A stretch of DNA of 64,000 nt, taken from positions 1,008,642 through 1,072,641 of the forward strand of contig NZ_UWPD01000001.1 of assembly GCF_900604965.1 (NCBI RefSeq). The letters are read 5' to 3'. The translations under genes and the position numbers were made by a program. The number at the start of each line of letters is the position of its first letter. Position 1 is the stretch's first letter. The notes beneath the pieces are model-generated. The model was not told where the DNA came from. It saw only the letters and a list, made by a program, of their open reading frames with translations, and did no database searches. This document shows positions 9,153-17,660 of the stretch, one piece after another. The stretch is from Gordonibacter sp. Marseille-P4307 (GTDB lineage Bacteria > Actinomycetota > Coriobacteriia > Coriobacteriales > Eggerthellaceae).

Positions 9153-9965
9153 ATGGCAATGGCAGGCTTCTACGCTTCAGACGGTGACGGGGGTTTTCTG
9201 GGAACCATCAAATCCCGCCTCGGGTTCGGCGACGAATCCGCAGTGCCCGCTCGTTCGCGTACGCGGACGCGAACGACGCGCCCGCAACGTCGGGCCGACG
9301 ACGCCGAGTTCGCCGCCGACGAGGCGGTCGCCGAGGAATTCGCGGAATACGGGCCGGGCTATCGTTATTCGGAAGACGCTTACGAGCGTACCGCGAATGC
9401 GCCCACCAGCGAATTTCCTCCGCTGGTATCCAAGAAGGACATGAAGCGCCCCGCAGCGCGCCTCGGGCGCGATCCGCTCAAAGAGTCGGAATCGACGCCG
9501 TCGGTATCTGCTTCCGGACGCATGATGGTTGACAACGCCGCACCCGCCGCCTTGTCGCCGCGCGATCGCGCCGAGCGCACCTCGGAAGCGCGTACGGCGG
9601 GCGGTTTGAATAACCTGTTCTCATCCACGTCTTCCGACGGTGCGGACAGGCCTTCCTCGGAGGGCGTCGTATCTGTCCAAGAGGCGCCTCGCGCATCCAA
9701 GCGCGGCATTTCGGTGCTGCGTCCGTCAAGCTATGGTGATGTCGAGCGGGTTGCCAAGATCGTGCGTTCGGGCGATGTGGTCGTCATAGCGCTCAAGAAC
9801 ACTCCCGACGATTTGTCGAAGCGCATCCTCGATTTCTCGTTCGGCGTCAGCAGCGCGCTCGAGGCTCAGGTCGAGTATCCCGGCGATAAGGTGTACGCCA
9901 TCTGCAAGGGGGCTGCGCTCACGTTTTCGGAGCTTTCGGCCCTGCGCAAGCAGGGTGTGCTGTAA
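9153..9965 (+). CDS. sepF: SepF, membrane anchor of FtsZ
   Basis: 270 residues, longer than the usual 150-200. The N-terminus GGFLGTIKSRLGFGDE resembles the short amphipathic membrane-targeting helix of SepF. A long low-complexity linker (about residues 30-185, rich in Arg, Ala, Ser, Asp) leads to the SepF domain at about 187-270, starting ISVLRPSSYGDVE and including KNTPDDLSKRILDF and GDKVYAICKGAA. SepF binds the FtsZ C-terminal peptide. The ATG at 9153 and another at 9159 are both possible starts; the frame runs further upstream without homology. The stop overlaps proC by one base. Confidence 0.9.
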   Translation: MAMAGFYASDGDGGFLGTIKSRLGFGDESAVPARSRTRTRTTRPQRRADDAEFAADEAVAEEFAEYGPGYRYSEDAYERTANAPTSEFPPLVSKKDMKRPAARLGRDPLKESESTPSVSASGRMMVDNAAPAALSPRDRAERTSEARTAGGLNNLFSSTSSDGADRPSSEGVVSVQEAPRASKRGISVLRPSSYGDVERVAKIVRSGDVVVIALKNTPDDLSKRILDFSFGVSSALEAQVEYPGDKVYAICKGAALTFSELSALRKQGVL

Positions 9966-10816
9966 TGGCCCTTTCGCGTGAAACCCGCATAGCCGTCATC
10001 GGTGCGGGCAAGATGGGCGAAGCGCTTCTGTCCGGTTGGCTCGGCTGCTCGGAAGGTCTGGCCGGGGTTATCGGGGCGGAGAATCTGCTTGCCGTCAATC
10101 GGACGAAGGAGCGCTGCGACCAGCTTTCGCGCGCATACGGCATCGCATGTTCGCTCGATGCGTCCGAGGCGCTTTCGGCCGATATCGTCATCATCGGCGT
10201 GAAGCCCCAGGTTGTTCCTGATGTTCTAGCCGATCTGCGGCGTCTCGATCCGTCGGGCGGGCGTATGCGCAGCTGCCTGTTCGTCTCGATCGCTGCGGGT
10301 CTTTCCACCTCGACGCTTTCGGGTATGCTGGCCGAACGTGCGAGCGTGGTGAGGGTCATGCCTAATATGCCCCTTATGGTGGGACAGGGCGCATCGGGAG
10401 TATGCGGCGGTTCGGCGTGCGCGCCCGAAGACGTGGCGCTTGTGCGCGATCTGTTCGGCTGCCTGGGGGCGGCCGAGATCGTATCCGAGTCGGACATGGA
10501 TGCCGTGTGCGCGCTCAGCGGTTCGGGTCCGGCTTACGTTGCGCTCATGGTGGAATCGATGCGCGATGCGGCCGTGGTCGAGGGGCTTGATGCCCAAACA
10601 GCCGAGCGCTTCGCGTTGCAGACCGTTTACGGAACGGCGCGGTACATGATGGAGCTCGGAATCAGCCCCGAACAGACGCGGACGTCGATTTGCAGTCCCG
10701 GCGGCACGACGGTTGCGGCTCTCGATGCCATGGAGGATGCCGGCTTCTCCGACGCGGTCAGAATCGGCATCGCAGCCGCCTCCAAACGCTCTGAAGAGTT
10801 AGGGAATATTCAATGA
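9965..10816 (+). CDS. proC: Pyrroline-5-carboxylate reductase
   Basis: 283 residues, typical of ProC. It reduces pyrroline-5-carboxylate to proline with NAD(P)H. The Rossmann motif IGAGKMGEALL is at about residues 13-23, VMPNMPLMVGQGASG at about 128-142, and the active-site block ALSGSGPAYVALMVE at about 180. The C-terminal SPGGTTVAALDAME is the other family hallmark. It shares one base with the sepF stop and overlaps yggT by ATGA, so it is translated as part of the division cluster, a common but functionally unexplained arrangement. Confidence 0.95.
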   Translation: MALSRETRIAVIGAGKMGEALLSGWLGCSEGLAGVIGAENLLAVNRTKERCDQLSRAYGIACSLDASEALSADIVIIGVKPQVVPDVLADLRRLDPSGGRMRSCLFVSIAAGLSTSTLSGMLAERASVVRVMPNMPLMVGQGASGVCGGSACAPEDVALVRDLFGCLGAAEIVSESDMDAVCALSGSGPAYVALMVESMRDAAVVEGLDAQTAERFALQTVYGTARYMMELGISPEQTRTSICSPGGTTVAALDAMEDAGFSDAVRIGIAAASKRSEELGNIQ

Positions 10817-11073
10817 TGTCCTTTAAATACCTTTTGGTATCGATCTCCGATGCCTACAGCATGGTTATCTTCATCTACGTTCTCATGTCCTGGATCCCCA
10901 CGTCGTCGGGGATCATCAGCGATATCTACCGTGTTTTGGGCAGGGTGTGCGATCCGTATCTGAACCTGTTCCGCAGGCTCATTCCCCCCATTGGAGGAAT
11001 GGTGGATGTGACGCCCATAGTCGCCCTGCTTGTATTACAATTCGGAGTACGTTTGATAATCGGGCTTTTTTAA
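10813..11073 (+). CDS. YggT family membrane protein
   Basis: 86 residues with two hydrophobic segments (about 5-27 and 62-85) joined by a loop containing SWIPTSSGI and DPYLNLFRRLIPPIGG, the family's conserved central motif. YggT proteins sit in the membrane; their role is unclear, with links to division-site or osmotic functions. The ATG at 10813 overlaps the proC TGA by four bases. It is always found between sepF or proC and divIVA in actinobacteria, as here. Confidence 0.9.
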   Translation: MMSFKYLLVSISDAYSMVIFIYVLMSWIPTSSGIISDIYRVLGRVCDPYLNLFRRLIPPIGGMVDVTPIVALLVLQFGVRLIIGLF

Positions 11074-11118
11074 CGTAGTCACGCTCGCGTAAGGCGGGCC
11101 AAACGAAGGGATTTTCAG

Positions 11119-11916
11119 ATGGCCATTACTTCGGAAGACATCCATAACCAGAGCTTCTCGATCGATCGCAAAGGTTACGACGTCGACGAAGTGGACGTGT
11201 TCCTCGAGCATGTCGCCGACGAGATCGGTGCCCTGAACGCTCAGGTGGAAAGCCTGAGGATGCAGCTTGAACAGGCGCGCGAGGATCTGGCTGAACCCGG
11301 TCTCACCCAGGCGGTCGCTCCGGTTGCCGCCGCGCCCGCTTCCGATGCCGATAGCGTCGTGCTTCAGGAGCGCATTGCCGACCTCGAACGGAAGCTGGCC
11401 GAGAAATCCGCCAACGACACCGCTATCTCTCAGGCGCTCATCGTCGCCCAGCGCTCCGCCGACGATATCGTGGCCAATGCCCGTTCGCAGGCTTCCACGA
11501 TCGTTCAGGATGCCGACGCCGAGGCCGAGCGTATCGTGAGCAAGGCCGAGGCCGAGCGTCAGAAGGTCGTCGAGTCCACCCGCGCGCTCGAAAACGCTCG
11601 TGAAAACGTGCGTGCCGACTATCGCAACATGCTTTCCGACTTCATCGGGGATGCCTCTCGCAAGCTCAGCGAAATCGACGAGAATGCTCCTCGCAGCGCA
11701 TCCAGCTTCACCAGCGAGGTTGCCCCGCTTATCACCCCGAGTGCAGCCGAGGCATCGACTCAGCGCTCCGCATCTCCGGCGGCTACCGCGGCCGCTGCGT
11801 CGTTTGCCGCAGGTGGCACCGCAGCTGTCGCTTCGAACGCGCCCTCCTACTTCGAGAAGGATCTTTCCGGTTTCGGTGACGCCGACGACGATTTCGATTT
11901 CGATGACCCCGACTAA
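11119..11916 (+). CDS. divIVA: DivIVA/Wag31-like cell polarity and septum protein
   Basis: 265 residues. The N-terminal DivIVA lipid-binding domain is clear: ITSEDIHNQSF at residues 3-13, then YDVDEVDVFLEHVADEI. Coiled-coil stretches follow at about 35-60 and 88-190, with many heptad-spaced Leu/Ile/Ala and charged residues. The tail is Ala/Ser-rich and finishes in a strongly acidic segment ending DDDFDFDDPD. DivIVA recognises curved membrane at poles and septa and recruits wall-synthesis proteins. GAAGGGA lies seven bases before the ATG. Its last 14 bases overlap the next gene. Confidence 0.92.
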   Translation: MAITSEDIHNQSFSIDRKGYDVDEVDVFLEHVADEIGALNAQVESLRMQLEQAREDLAEPGLTQAVAPVAAAPASDADSVVLQERIADLERKLAEKSANDTAISQALIVAQRSADDIVANARSQASTIVQDADAEAERIVSKAEAERQKVVESTRALENARENVRADYRNMLSDFIGDASRKLSEIDENAPRSASSFTSEVAPLITPSAAEASTQRSASPAATAAAASFAAGGTAAVASNAPSYFEKDLSGFGDADDDFDFDDPD

Positions 11917-12223
11917 GCCACGCGCTCTTTCACATCAGCTTTGCTTTCGCGTCACGCCCCGTTCGGGGCGTGACGAGGTTGTAGGGTGCGGCGTCGATTC
12001 CGACGGCGCACCCGAGGTTCGCGTTCGCGTGACGGCGCCCCCCGACAAGGGAAGGGCCAACAAAGCGGTGTGCGAGCTGGTGGCTAAGCAGCTGCGCATC
12101 GGAAAGACCTGTGTGAGCGTGGTATCCGGAGAAACATCGCGGAACAAGCGCCTGGAAATACAGGTGGATTCCGCTGTGTTGGATGACTGGCTGAAAGGGC
12201 TGCGGGCGCTCGAAGCCCGTTAG
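11903..12223 (+). CDS. DUF167 (YggU) family protein
   Basis: 106 residues. The family core is visible: FRVTPRSGRDEVVG, VRVTAPPDKGRANKAV and LRIGKTCVSVVSGETSRNK. YggU is a small alpha/beta protein of unknown function, often found next to yggT or divIVA. The ATG at 11903 lies inside the end of divIVA (14-base overlap); no other start is well placed, and the frame further upstream runs inside divIVA and is only a shadow. The end abuts the rnpB gene on the other strand. Confidence 0.85.
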   Translation: MTPTKPRALSHQLCFRVTPRSGRDEVVGCGVDSDGAPEVRVRVTAPPDKGRANKAVCELVAKQLRIGKTCVSVVSGETSRNKRLEIQVDSAVLDDWLKGLRALEAR

Positions 12224-12239
12224 GCGTCTCCGATAAAAG

Positions 12240-12579
12240 TCGAGTGGGTCGATAAGCCGGGTTCTGTCGTTGGACGGCCATTTATCTAGGACGTGCGTCG
12301 CCGCACGTATCAAGCGCGCAACCCGAACGCACGGAAGGGCGACCGTATAGCGTTCCTATTTGCGTTTGCTCCAGGTGGGGTTTGCCAAGCCGCGCCGTTG
12401 CCGACACGCTGGTGCGCTTTTACCGCACCGTTTCAGCTTGTCTCGCTGCGAAGCAGCGGGAGTTTCCTTTTCTGTGGCACTTTCCGTCGGGTCGCCCCGC
12501 CCAGCCGTTAGCTGGCACCTTGCCCTTGGGAGCCCGGACTTTCCTCATGCAATGCATGCGACCGCCTGACCCACTCGAG
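12240..12579 (-). ncRNA. rnpB: RNase P RNA (bacterial type A-like)
   Basis: Read on the minus strand, the region has the hallmarks of the catalytic RNA of RNase P: GAGGAAAGTCCGGGCTCC near the 5' end, an internal GAGCAAACGC stretch, AGATAAATGGCC, and ACAGAACCCGGCTTAT near the 3' end. The P1 helix is formed by CGAGTGGGTC at the 5' end and GACCCACTCG at the 3' end, which set the boundaries given. It matures the 5' ends of tRNAs. A TAGAAT -10-like sequence (plus-strand 12586-12591) stands just upstream of the 5' end. It converges on the DUF167 gene and diverges from thiN. Confidence 0.96.
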
Positions 12580-12684
12580 TATGCTATTCTAGCAAACCGG
12601 CGCCCGCGCGCGCGGAATACGTCTCAACAGGCGAAAACCTCCACGCCGCGCCGTTCTGAAAACCGACCGATTGGATGGCCCCCT

Positions 12685-13314
12685 ATGAGCGTGTGCGCAG
12701 TGGTTGCCGCCTCCGACTTCAATGCAGTTCACTTCAAATCACTTGATGATCAGGGATTTTTTGATGAAGTATATGCGGTTGACGGTGGTTGGTCCCACCT
12801 TCTTTCCGTAGGGAGAACAGCCGATATGGCATTGGGAGATTTCGACTCGCTCGGATACGTGCCCGATTGCGCACGCGTCTCCAAGCATCCGGTCATGAAG
12901 GATCAAAGCGACCTCGAGCTTACCCTCGAACGAGTCAAGACGCGCCGTTACTCTGAAGTGTTCGTATACGGCGCCTTGGGCGGACGGCTCGATCATACGC
13001 TTGCCAACCTCCAGCTGTTCGCGCGATTCGCTGAAGAAGGGATGGATGTGGTGGCGATCGATCTCGCTTCGGCTTTACGCGTTTTAGTGGGACCCGATGC
13101 GTTTGATCTGCCGAATCTCGAATCTGGAACGGTCTCGGTGTTCGCTGCCAGCGACGAGGCGCACGGCGTCATAGAAAGAGGGCTGCGTTACGCTTTCAAC
13201 GACGAGACTCTGACGAATAGAACCTCCCGCGGTCTTTCGAACGAGCTTACGGGGGAGCCTGCCATGGTGGGCTTGGAGAAAGGGAGCATCTTCGTCTTCT
13301 ATCCGCTGGGCTGA
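12685..13314 (+). CDS. thiN: Thiamine pyrophosphokinase
   Basis: 209 residues. It transfers pyrophosphate from ATP to thiamine to make TPP. Conserved blocks are AVDGGWSHLL (residues 32-41), ALGDFDSLG (about 51), KDQSDLELTLE (about 72) and YGALGGRLDHTLANL (about 94-108); the aspartates in these bind Mg-ATP. The ATG at 12685 directly precedes MSVCAVVAAS, a typical start for the family; no strong Shine-Dalgarno is seen. It lies just before the TPP-controlled thiC-thiD unit but outside the riboswitch, so it may be constitutive. Confidence 0.9.
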   Translation: MSVCAVVAASDFNAVHFKSLDDQGFFDEVYAVDGGWSHLLSVGRTADMALGDFDSLGYVPDCARVSKHPVMKDQSDLELTLERVKTRRYSEVFVYGALGGRLDHTLANLQLFARFAEEGMDVVAIDLASALRVLVGPDAFDLPNLESGTVSVFAASDEAHGVIERGLRYAFNDETLTNRTSRGLSNELTGEPAMVGLEKGSIFVFYPLG

Positions 13315-13354
13315 TTTTTCCCTTCTTTGGGCCGAACCCCTTACGTCGGTTGCC

Positions 13355-13360
13355 TATAAT
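13355..13360 (+). promoter_or_regulatory. Candidate -10 element of the thiCD riboswitch transcript
   Basis: A perfect TATAAT about 25 bases ahead of the TPP aptamer. No convincing -35 at 16-18 bases is visible. Confidence 0.4.
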
Positions 13361-13380
13361 CATCGCATCCGCCATGGGCG

Positions 13381-13484
13381 GATAGGGGAGCTCGCGTGCG
13401 CGATGGCGCGGCGGCGGGCTGAGAGGAGGCTCGCAAGACGGCCTCGACCCTCAACCTGATATGGGTAATGCCAACGAAGGGAGC
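13381..13484 (+). promoter_or_regulatory. TPP riboswitch (THI element)
   Basis: The conserved core is present in order: AGGGGAGC, GGCTGAGAGGAGGC, then CCTCAACCTGATATGGGTAATGCC and CGAAGGGAG. These are the pyrimidine- and pyrophosphate-sensor strands of the TPP aptamer; P3 carries a GC-rich extension. The final AAGGGAG is also the Shine-Dalgarno of thiC, whose ATG is four bases beyond the aptamer, so ligand binding probably hides the ribosome binding site directly. No separate terminator hairpin fits between the aptamer and the start codon. Confidence 0.95.
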
Positions 13485-13487
13485 ATC

Positions 13488-14783
13488 ATGACGCAGCTTG
13501 AGGCCGCACGTGCCGGAGAGATAACCGAGCAGATGCGCATCGTCGCACGCAAAGAGCATCTGGATCCCGAATTCATCAGGGACAAGGTTGCCCGGGGCCG
13601 CATTGCGATTCCCGCTAACGTGAACCACCGTTCGCTCGATCCCGAGGGCGTGGGCGAAGGCCTTCGCACCAAGGTCAACGTCAATCTGGGGGTATCCGGA
13701 GACAAGGCCGATTTTCCCGAGGAATGGGAGAAGGTCCGCATTGCGCTTAATAACGGAGCCGAGTCGATCATGGACCTTTCCAACTGCGGAAAGACGCATC
13801 CGTTTCGTTCCAAGCTCATCGAGAAGTCGACGGCCATGATCGGAACGGTTCCCCTCTACGATGCGATCGGGCACCTCGACAAGCCGCTCGATCAGATAAC
13901 CGCCGACGATTTTCTGTCGGTGATCGAAGCGCATGCTGCAGACGGGGTGGACTTCATGACCATTCATGCGGGCTTGAACCGACGCGCGCTCGAGTCGTTT
14001 AAGGAGACGGGACGCGAGTTGAACATCGTCAGCAGGGGAGGATCGCTTGTATTTGCCTGGATGCAGGCAACGGGAAACGAGAACCCGTTCTTCGAGTATT
14101 ACGATAACCTGCTTGATATCCTGCGTCGTTACGATGTCACCATCAGCCTGGGAGACGCTTTGCGTCCGGGCTGCATCGATGATGCGACGGATGCGTCCCA
14201 GATTTCCGAACTCATCGAGCTGGGAAAACTTACGAAGCGCGCCTGGGATCGAGGTGTGCAGGTTATCGTCGAGGGACCTGGGCACATGGCTATTGACGAG
14301 ATCCAGGCGAACGTCAAGCTTCAGAAGAAGCTGTGCCACGGAGCGCCCTTCTACGTGCTCGGTCCTCTGGTGACCGATATCGCACCCGGATACGACCACA
14401 TCACATCCGCGATCGGAGGGGCGGTCGCAGCGGCGAGCGGAGCAGATTTTCTCTGCTACGTGACGCCGGCCGAGCATTTGCGCCTACCCGACGCAAACGA
14501 CGTGCTCGAAGGCGTTATCGCATCGAAGATCGCAGCCCATGCGGCAGACATCGCAAAGCGGGTTCCCTTTGCCCGAGAGGCCGATACGAAGATGGCTCGC
14601 GCCCGTCGCGTGCTCGATTGGGACGCGATGTTCGAGGTTGCGCTCGATCCCGTCAAACCGCGTCGATACTTCGAGAGCGCTCCTCCCAAGGTGGAGGGAA
14701 CCTGCACGATGTGCGGCGAGATGTGCGCGGTTCGCACGGTCAACCAGGCGCTTGCAAGCATGGAGGAGTGCTCCGACCTGTAA
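13488..14783 (+). CDS. thiC: Phosphomethylpyrimidine (HMP-P) synthase
   Basis: 431 residues. ThiC is a radical SAM enzyme that rearranges aminoimidazole ribotide into HMP-P for thiamine synthesis. The cluster-binding cysteines are in the C-terminal CTMCGEMC (CX2CX3C) rather than the CX2CX4C of the E. coli and Bacillus type; the same shorter form is known from clostridial and archaeal-like ThiC. Other blocks are [12 protein letters not shown] (N-terminus), DLSNCGKTH and [11 protein letters not shown]. The ATG at 13488 is preceded by the riboswitch-embedded AAGGGAG; an upstream in-frame start lies in the aptamer and is unlikely. It forms an operon with thiD. Confidence 0.95.
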   Translation: MTQLEAARAGEITEQMRIVARKEHLDPEFIRDKVARGRIAIPANVNHRSLDPEGVGEGLRTKVNVNLGVSGDKADFPEEWEKVRIALNNGAESIMDLSNCGKTHPFRSKLIEKSTAMIGTVPLYDAIGHLDKPLDQITADDFLSVIEAHAADGVDFMTIHAGLNRRALESFKETGRELNIVSRGGSLVFAWMQATGNENPFFEYYDNLLDILRRYDVTISLGDALRPGCIDDATDASQISELIELGKLTKRAWDRGVQVIVEGPGHMAIDEIQANVKLQKKLCHGAPFYVLGPLVTDIAPGYDHITSAIGGAVAAASGADFLCYVTPAEHLRLPDANDVLEGVIASKIAAHAADIAKRVPFAREADTKMARARRVLDWDAMFEVALDPVKPRRYFESAPPKVEGTCTMCGEMCAVRTVNQALASMEECSDL

Positions 14784-14810
14784 GGCCGCGGTTGTTCAGA
14801 GGGAGGCGAT

Positions 14811-15605
14811 ATGAAGTCAGTGCTGAGCGTAGCCGGATCCGATTCCAGCGGGGGAGCCGGCATTCAAGCCGATATCAAAACCATTCAGAGCATGCATGTG
14901 TTCGCCCAAACGGCGCTCACGGCGCTCACGGCTCAGAACACCTTGGGCGTCTCATCGGTGCTCGAGGTTGCTTCGAGGTTCGTCGAAGATCAGATAGATG
15001 TGGTGTTCGCCGATATCAGACCCGATGCGGTGAAGATCGGGATGGTATCGAGCGCATCGGTTGCCGAGCGCGTCGCGTGCGCCTTGCAGCGAAACGGCGC
15101 AACGAACGTTGTCGTCGATCCGGTAATGGTGGCTACAAGCGGCGCCCGTCTTATCAGCGAGGATGCGCTCGGCGTTCTGACGACCGAGTTGTTCGCGCTG
15201 GCAAGCATCATCACCCCCAACATCCCCGAGGCGGAGATCCTTTCTGGTCGCCCGATCGAGGGGAAGGCTGATCAGGAGGATGTGGCGCGCGTCCTGGCCG
15301 ACCGATTCGGCTGCGCTGTGCTGGTGAAGGGAGGACACGGCCTCAACGATGCGAACGATGTCCTGGCGCAGCCCGCTTGCCCTGCGCGGTGGTTCGAGGC
15401 TTTGCGCATCGACAACCCGAACACCCATGGTACGGGGTGCACGCTTTCCTCCGCGATCGCTTGCGGGCTGGCGCTCGGACATTCGTTGGAAGATTCGGTG
15501 AGTGCAGCTAAACAGTACCTGTCGGGAGCGCTTGCGGCTGGTTTGGATTTGGGGAAGGGGCCGGGTCCGCTCGATCACATGTGGAACAATCGGCTTATCG
15601 GATAA
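14811..15605 (+). CDS. thiD: Hydroxymethylpyrimidine/phosphomethylpyrimidine kinase
   Basis: 264 residues; phosphorylates HMP and HMP-P to HMP-PP. The ribokinase-fold signatures are AGSDSSGGAGIQADIKT at about residues 6-22, the ITPNIPEAEIL block at about 135, and the ATP-site loop NTHGTGCTLSSAIA at about 205-218. The start has GAGGCGAT upstream. It lies 27 bases after thiC and is presumably under the same riboswitch. No thiE or thiM is seen in this window, so thiazole supply and coupling must be encoded elsewhere. Confidence 0.94.
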   Translation: MKSVLSVAGSDSSGGAGIQADIKTIQSMHVFAQTALTALTAQNTLGVSSVLEVASRFVEDQIDVVFADIRPDAVKIGMVSSASVAERVACALQRNGATNVVVDPVMVATSGARLISEDALGVLTTELFALASIITPNIPEAEILSGRPIEGKADQEDVARVLADRFGCAVLVKGGHGLNDANDVLAQPACPARWFEALRIDNPNTHGTGCTLSSAIACGLALGHSLEDSVSAAKQYLSGALAAGLDLGKGPGPLDHMWNNRLIG

Positions 15606-15660
15606 AGAAAACCGACTTTTCCGCTTCTTCGACGGTGCGGAGGGGTGATGTGGCTGATCG

Positions 15661-15694
15661 AGAAAAGAAAAAGCCAGCCGATGAACGGCTGGCT
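15661..15694 (-). terminator. Intrinsic terminator of the tRNA-Gln/tRNA-Glu unit
   Basis: On the minus strand AGCCAGCCG and CGGCTGGCT form a 9-bp stem with a five-base loop, followed by TTTTTCTTTT. It sits 10 bases past the 3' end of tRNA-Glu. Confidence 0.85.
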
Positions 15695-15703
15695 CGAAAT
15701 TCC

Positions 15704-15780
15704 TGGTAGCTCCGACCGGATTCGAACCGGCGACCTCCGCCTTGAGAGGGCGGCGTCCTAAACCGCTAGACGACGGAGCC
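15704..15780 (-). tRNA. tRNA-Glu (anticodon CTC)
   Basis: The minus strand folds into a cloverleaf of 77 bases with encoded CCA. The anticodon arm is CCGCC-CTCTCAA-GGCGG, giving anticodon CTC. The T arm GGTTCGAATCC is canonical. The acceptor stem GGCTCCG pairs with CGGAGCT, with a terminal G-U. The 5' part GTCGTCTAGCGG is characteristic of tRNA-Glu. Confidence 0.96.
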
Positions 15781-15810
15781 ACAGAGGCATTCGCGCTGCT
15801 TACCGAAAAA

Positions 15811-15884
15811 TGGCTGGGGTGGAAGGAGTCGAACCCTCACATACGGCACCAGAAACCGCTGTCCTGCCATTAGACGACACCCCA
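15811..15884 (-). tRNA. tRNA-Gln (anticodon CTG)
   Basis: 74 bases with encoded CCA on the minus strand. The acceptor TGGGGTG pairs with CACCCCA, the T arm is GGGTTCGACTCC, and the anticodon loop TTCTGGT gives anticodon CTG. The U1-A72 start of the acceptor stem is a tRNA-Gln identity feature. It is transcribed ahead of tRNA-Glu, 30 bases apart. Confidence 0.95.
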
Positions 15885-15937
15885 TCGATTTCTCGATGTG
15901 CACTTGAGAAAAACTCAAGTTGCAAGCGCGGGTTGTA

Positions 15938-15966
15938 ATATTACGCACTCCTGCCGCATACGTCAA
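15938..15966 (-). promoter_or_regulatory. Promoter of the tRNA-Gln/tRNA-Glu unit
   Basis: On the minus strand TTGACG, a 17-base spacer and TAATAT stand about 54 bases before tRNA-Gln. In the leader between them ACTTGAG and CTCAAGT (15902-15920) form a small hairpin with an A/T-rich loop. Confidence 0.75.
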
Positions 15967-16014
15967 GCATATTTTTAAGAATAATCGGAGCAGCCTTTTC
16001 GGCTCAAGCGAAAG

Positions 16015-17382
16015 CTACCGAGAGCTTATCCAGGCTTCAACGAAGGAGACCAGATCGTCGAGGGAGTTTTCCGCCTCTTCCTCGATTACGGCGTCAAGGG
16101 CCGCATCCAGAGCGCAGGCAACTTCGGGTCCGGGCGCAACGCCTAGGGCGATGACGTCGTTTCCGTTGATGGCCAGACCGCTGCGGGTGAAGGGCTCTTC
16201 GGCCGCAAGGATCTCGCTGAGGATGTCCAGCAGCGCATCGCAGGTTTGGACGCGCATTCGATATTCGGGCGCTTTCGCCATGGCATCGGCCCGCTTAAGC
16301 TGACACAGTGCGATGAACAGGGCCGTGTCGCCGTTTAAGTCGCGCAGGGCGGTTTTCACGGCCTTACGCGTGGCGGCGATGCGTTCGTCATGGCGTCTCA
16401 CCAAGGCAAGCACCTGTTCGATGAACTTCGGCGAGTAACCGAGTCGCTGAAGCAGACCCCGGCCGATGATGACGCTGATTTCGGGATGCCCGCGAAAATG
16501 ACGCACCCCATCCGACTCGTAGCAGGCGGCTGGCTTCCCGATGTCGTGCAGCAGGGCCGCCCAGCGAACCAGAGGATGGGCGGGGGTGTTGTGGACAACC
16601 CAGGCGGTATGCTCGAGGACGTCGTAGCAATGAAACACCGATTTCTGGTCGAATCCTTCGAGGGCCACGAGTTCGGGGAGGACGGGAGCCAGCACATCGA
16701 CGCAGCGAAGCAGCGCATCATGGACATGCGAGCCGGTTATGAACAGGTCGATCTCGTGGGACACGCGCTCGCGGGACAGCGCAAGGGTTTTGGACTTTGC
16801 GGCGCGCATGGCGTCGAACGTGGCGGGCTCGAAGTCGAATCCCAGTTGGGAAGCGAACCGACATCCGCGCAGGATGCGCAGGGCGTCTTCTGCGAACCGT
16901 TGCGGGGGGTCTCCGACTGTTCTGAGAACCCTCTTTTCGATATCGGCTGCGCCCCCGTAAGGATCGACCAGCCCTTTGCAGGGATGGTAGGCAAGCGCAT
17001 TGATGGTGAAGTCCCTGCGCGCCAGGTCTTCCTCGATCGTAGAAGCGAACGATACCGTGTCGGGGTGGCGGGAGTCGGTGTACATGCCATCGACGCGGTA
17101 GGTGGTTACCTCCAACGCGTGCCGCTCGATGACAACCGTAACCGTTCCATGATCGGTTCCCGTTTCATGGACGGAAAAACCGGCCTCGATGAAGGCCCGC
17201 TTGGTTTCTCGCCAGGTTGCCGAGGTCGCCATGTCGATATCGCGCACGTTATCGGAGCGCCCCATGAGGGTATCGCGAATAAACCCGCCGACAATCCAGG
17301 CCTCGAATCCTGCGGATTCCAGAACCTCGAAAGCGGTTTGGGCATACGGAGGTATGTCGACGAACGTGCGGTCAAGTGACAT
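16015..17382 (-). CDS. cca: CCA tRNA nucleotidyltransferase / poly(A) polymerase family protein
   Basis: 455 residues from the ATG at 17380-17382 (AGAAGGG lies upstream). It would add or repair the 3' CCA of tRNAs. The head nucleotidyltransferase motif WIVGGFIRDTLMGR is near residues 30-43, with the metal-binding DIDMATSA at about 52 and the RRDFTINALAY block at about 120. Downstream, ALLHDIGKP marks an HD domain (about residue 285), as in bacterial CCA-adding enzymes with phosphohydrolase-like domains. The open frame extends 138 codons further upstream into GC-rich sequence that contains the rRNA promoter region and is not part of the gene. Since both nearby tRNAs encode CCA, repair may be the main role. 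Confidence 0.9.
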   Translation of the reverse strand: MSLDRTFVDIPPYAQTAFEVLESAGFEAWIVGGFIRDTLMGRSDNVRDIDMATSATWRETKRAFIEAGFSVHETGTDHGTVTVVIERHALEVTTYRVDGMYTDSRHPDTVSFASTIEEDLARRDFTINALAYHPCKGLVDPYGGAADIEKRVLRTVGDPPQRFAEDALRILRGCRFASQLGFDFEPATFDAMRAAKSKTLALSRERVSHEIDLFITGSHVHDALLRCVDVLAPVLPELVALEGFDQKSVFHCYDVLEHTAWVVHNTPAHPLVRWAALLHDIGKPAACYESDGVRHFRGHPEISVIIGRGLLQRLGYSPKFIEQVLALVRRHDERIAATRKAVKTALRDLNGDTALFIALCQLKRADAMAKAPEYRMRVQTCDALLDILSEILAAEEPFTRSGLAINGNDVIALGVAPGPEVACALDAALDAVIEEEAENSLDDLVSFVEAWISSR

Positions 17383-17489
17383 GGCAAACCCTTCTTTTAC
17401 TGGGGAAAATGTAACATAAATCGGGAAGGATCGAATCCACCTATATATAGAAAGAGAATACGGTCCGCGGTGACATACGCCCTTCGCCC

Positions 17490-17519
17490 CCCGTTTGTGG
17501 AGAACCCTCCACAAACGGG
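17490..17519. repeat. Perfect 13-bp inverted repeat upstream of the rRNA operon
   Basis: CCCGTTTGTGGAG and CTCCACAAACGGG are separated by AACC. It lies 113 bases before the rRNA -35 and 107 bases before the start of the divergent cca gene. No T-run follows on either strand, so a terminator is unlikely; a protein-binding site is possible. Confidence 0.7.
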
Positions 17520-17631
17520 ATCCCCCGTTGCGCCGCGGCCCCGGGGGGCGTATAGTAGCAACCCGCGCTCGGGGAGGGCGCGCCCGGAACCCGGGGCCCG
17601 CAGGGCCGCGGGGGGCGGGAAAAAAAGGGGG

Positions 17632-17660
17632 TTGACGGAGCGATCCGGATGCCCTAGAAT
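17632..17660 (+). promoter_or_regulatory. rRNA operon promoter
   Basis: TTGACG (17632-17637), a 17-base spacer and TAGAAT (17655-17660). It is preceded by a poly-A tract (AAAAAA at 17621-17626) that may act as a short UP-like element, and lies about 190 bases before the mature 16S. Confidence 0.8.

Noticed and set aside
12360-12570. Plus-strand open frames across 12.3-12.7 kb, including a 310-codon reading of thiN
   Set aside because: They run through the RNase P RNA gene; the thiN homology starts only at 12685.
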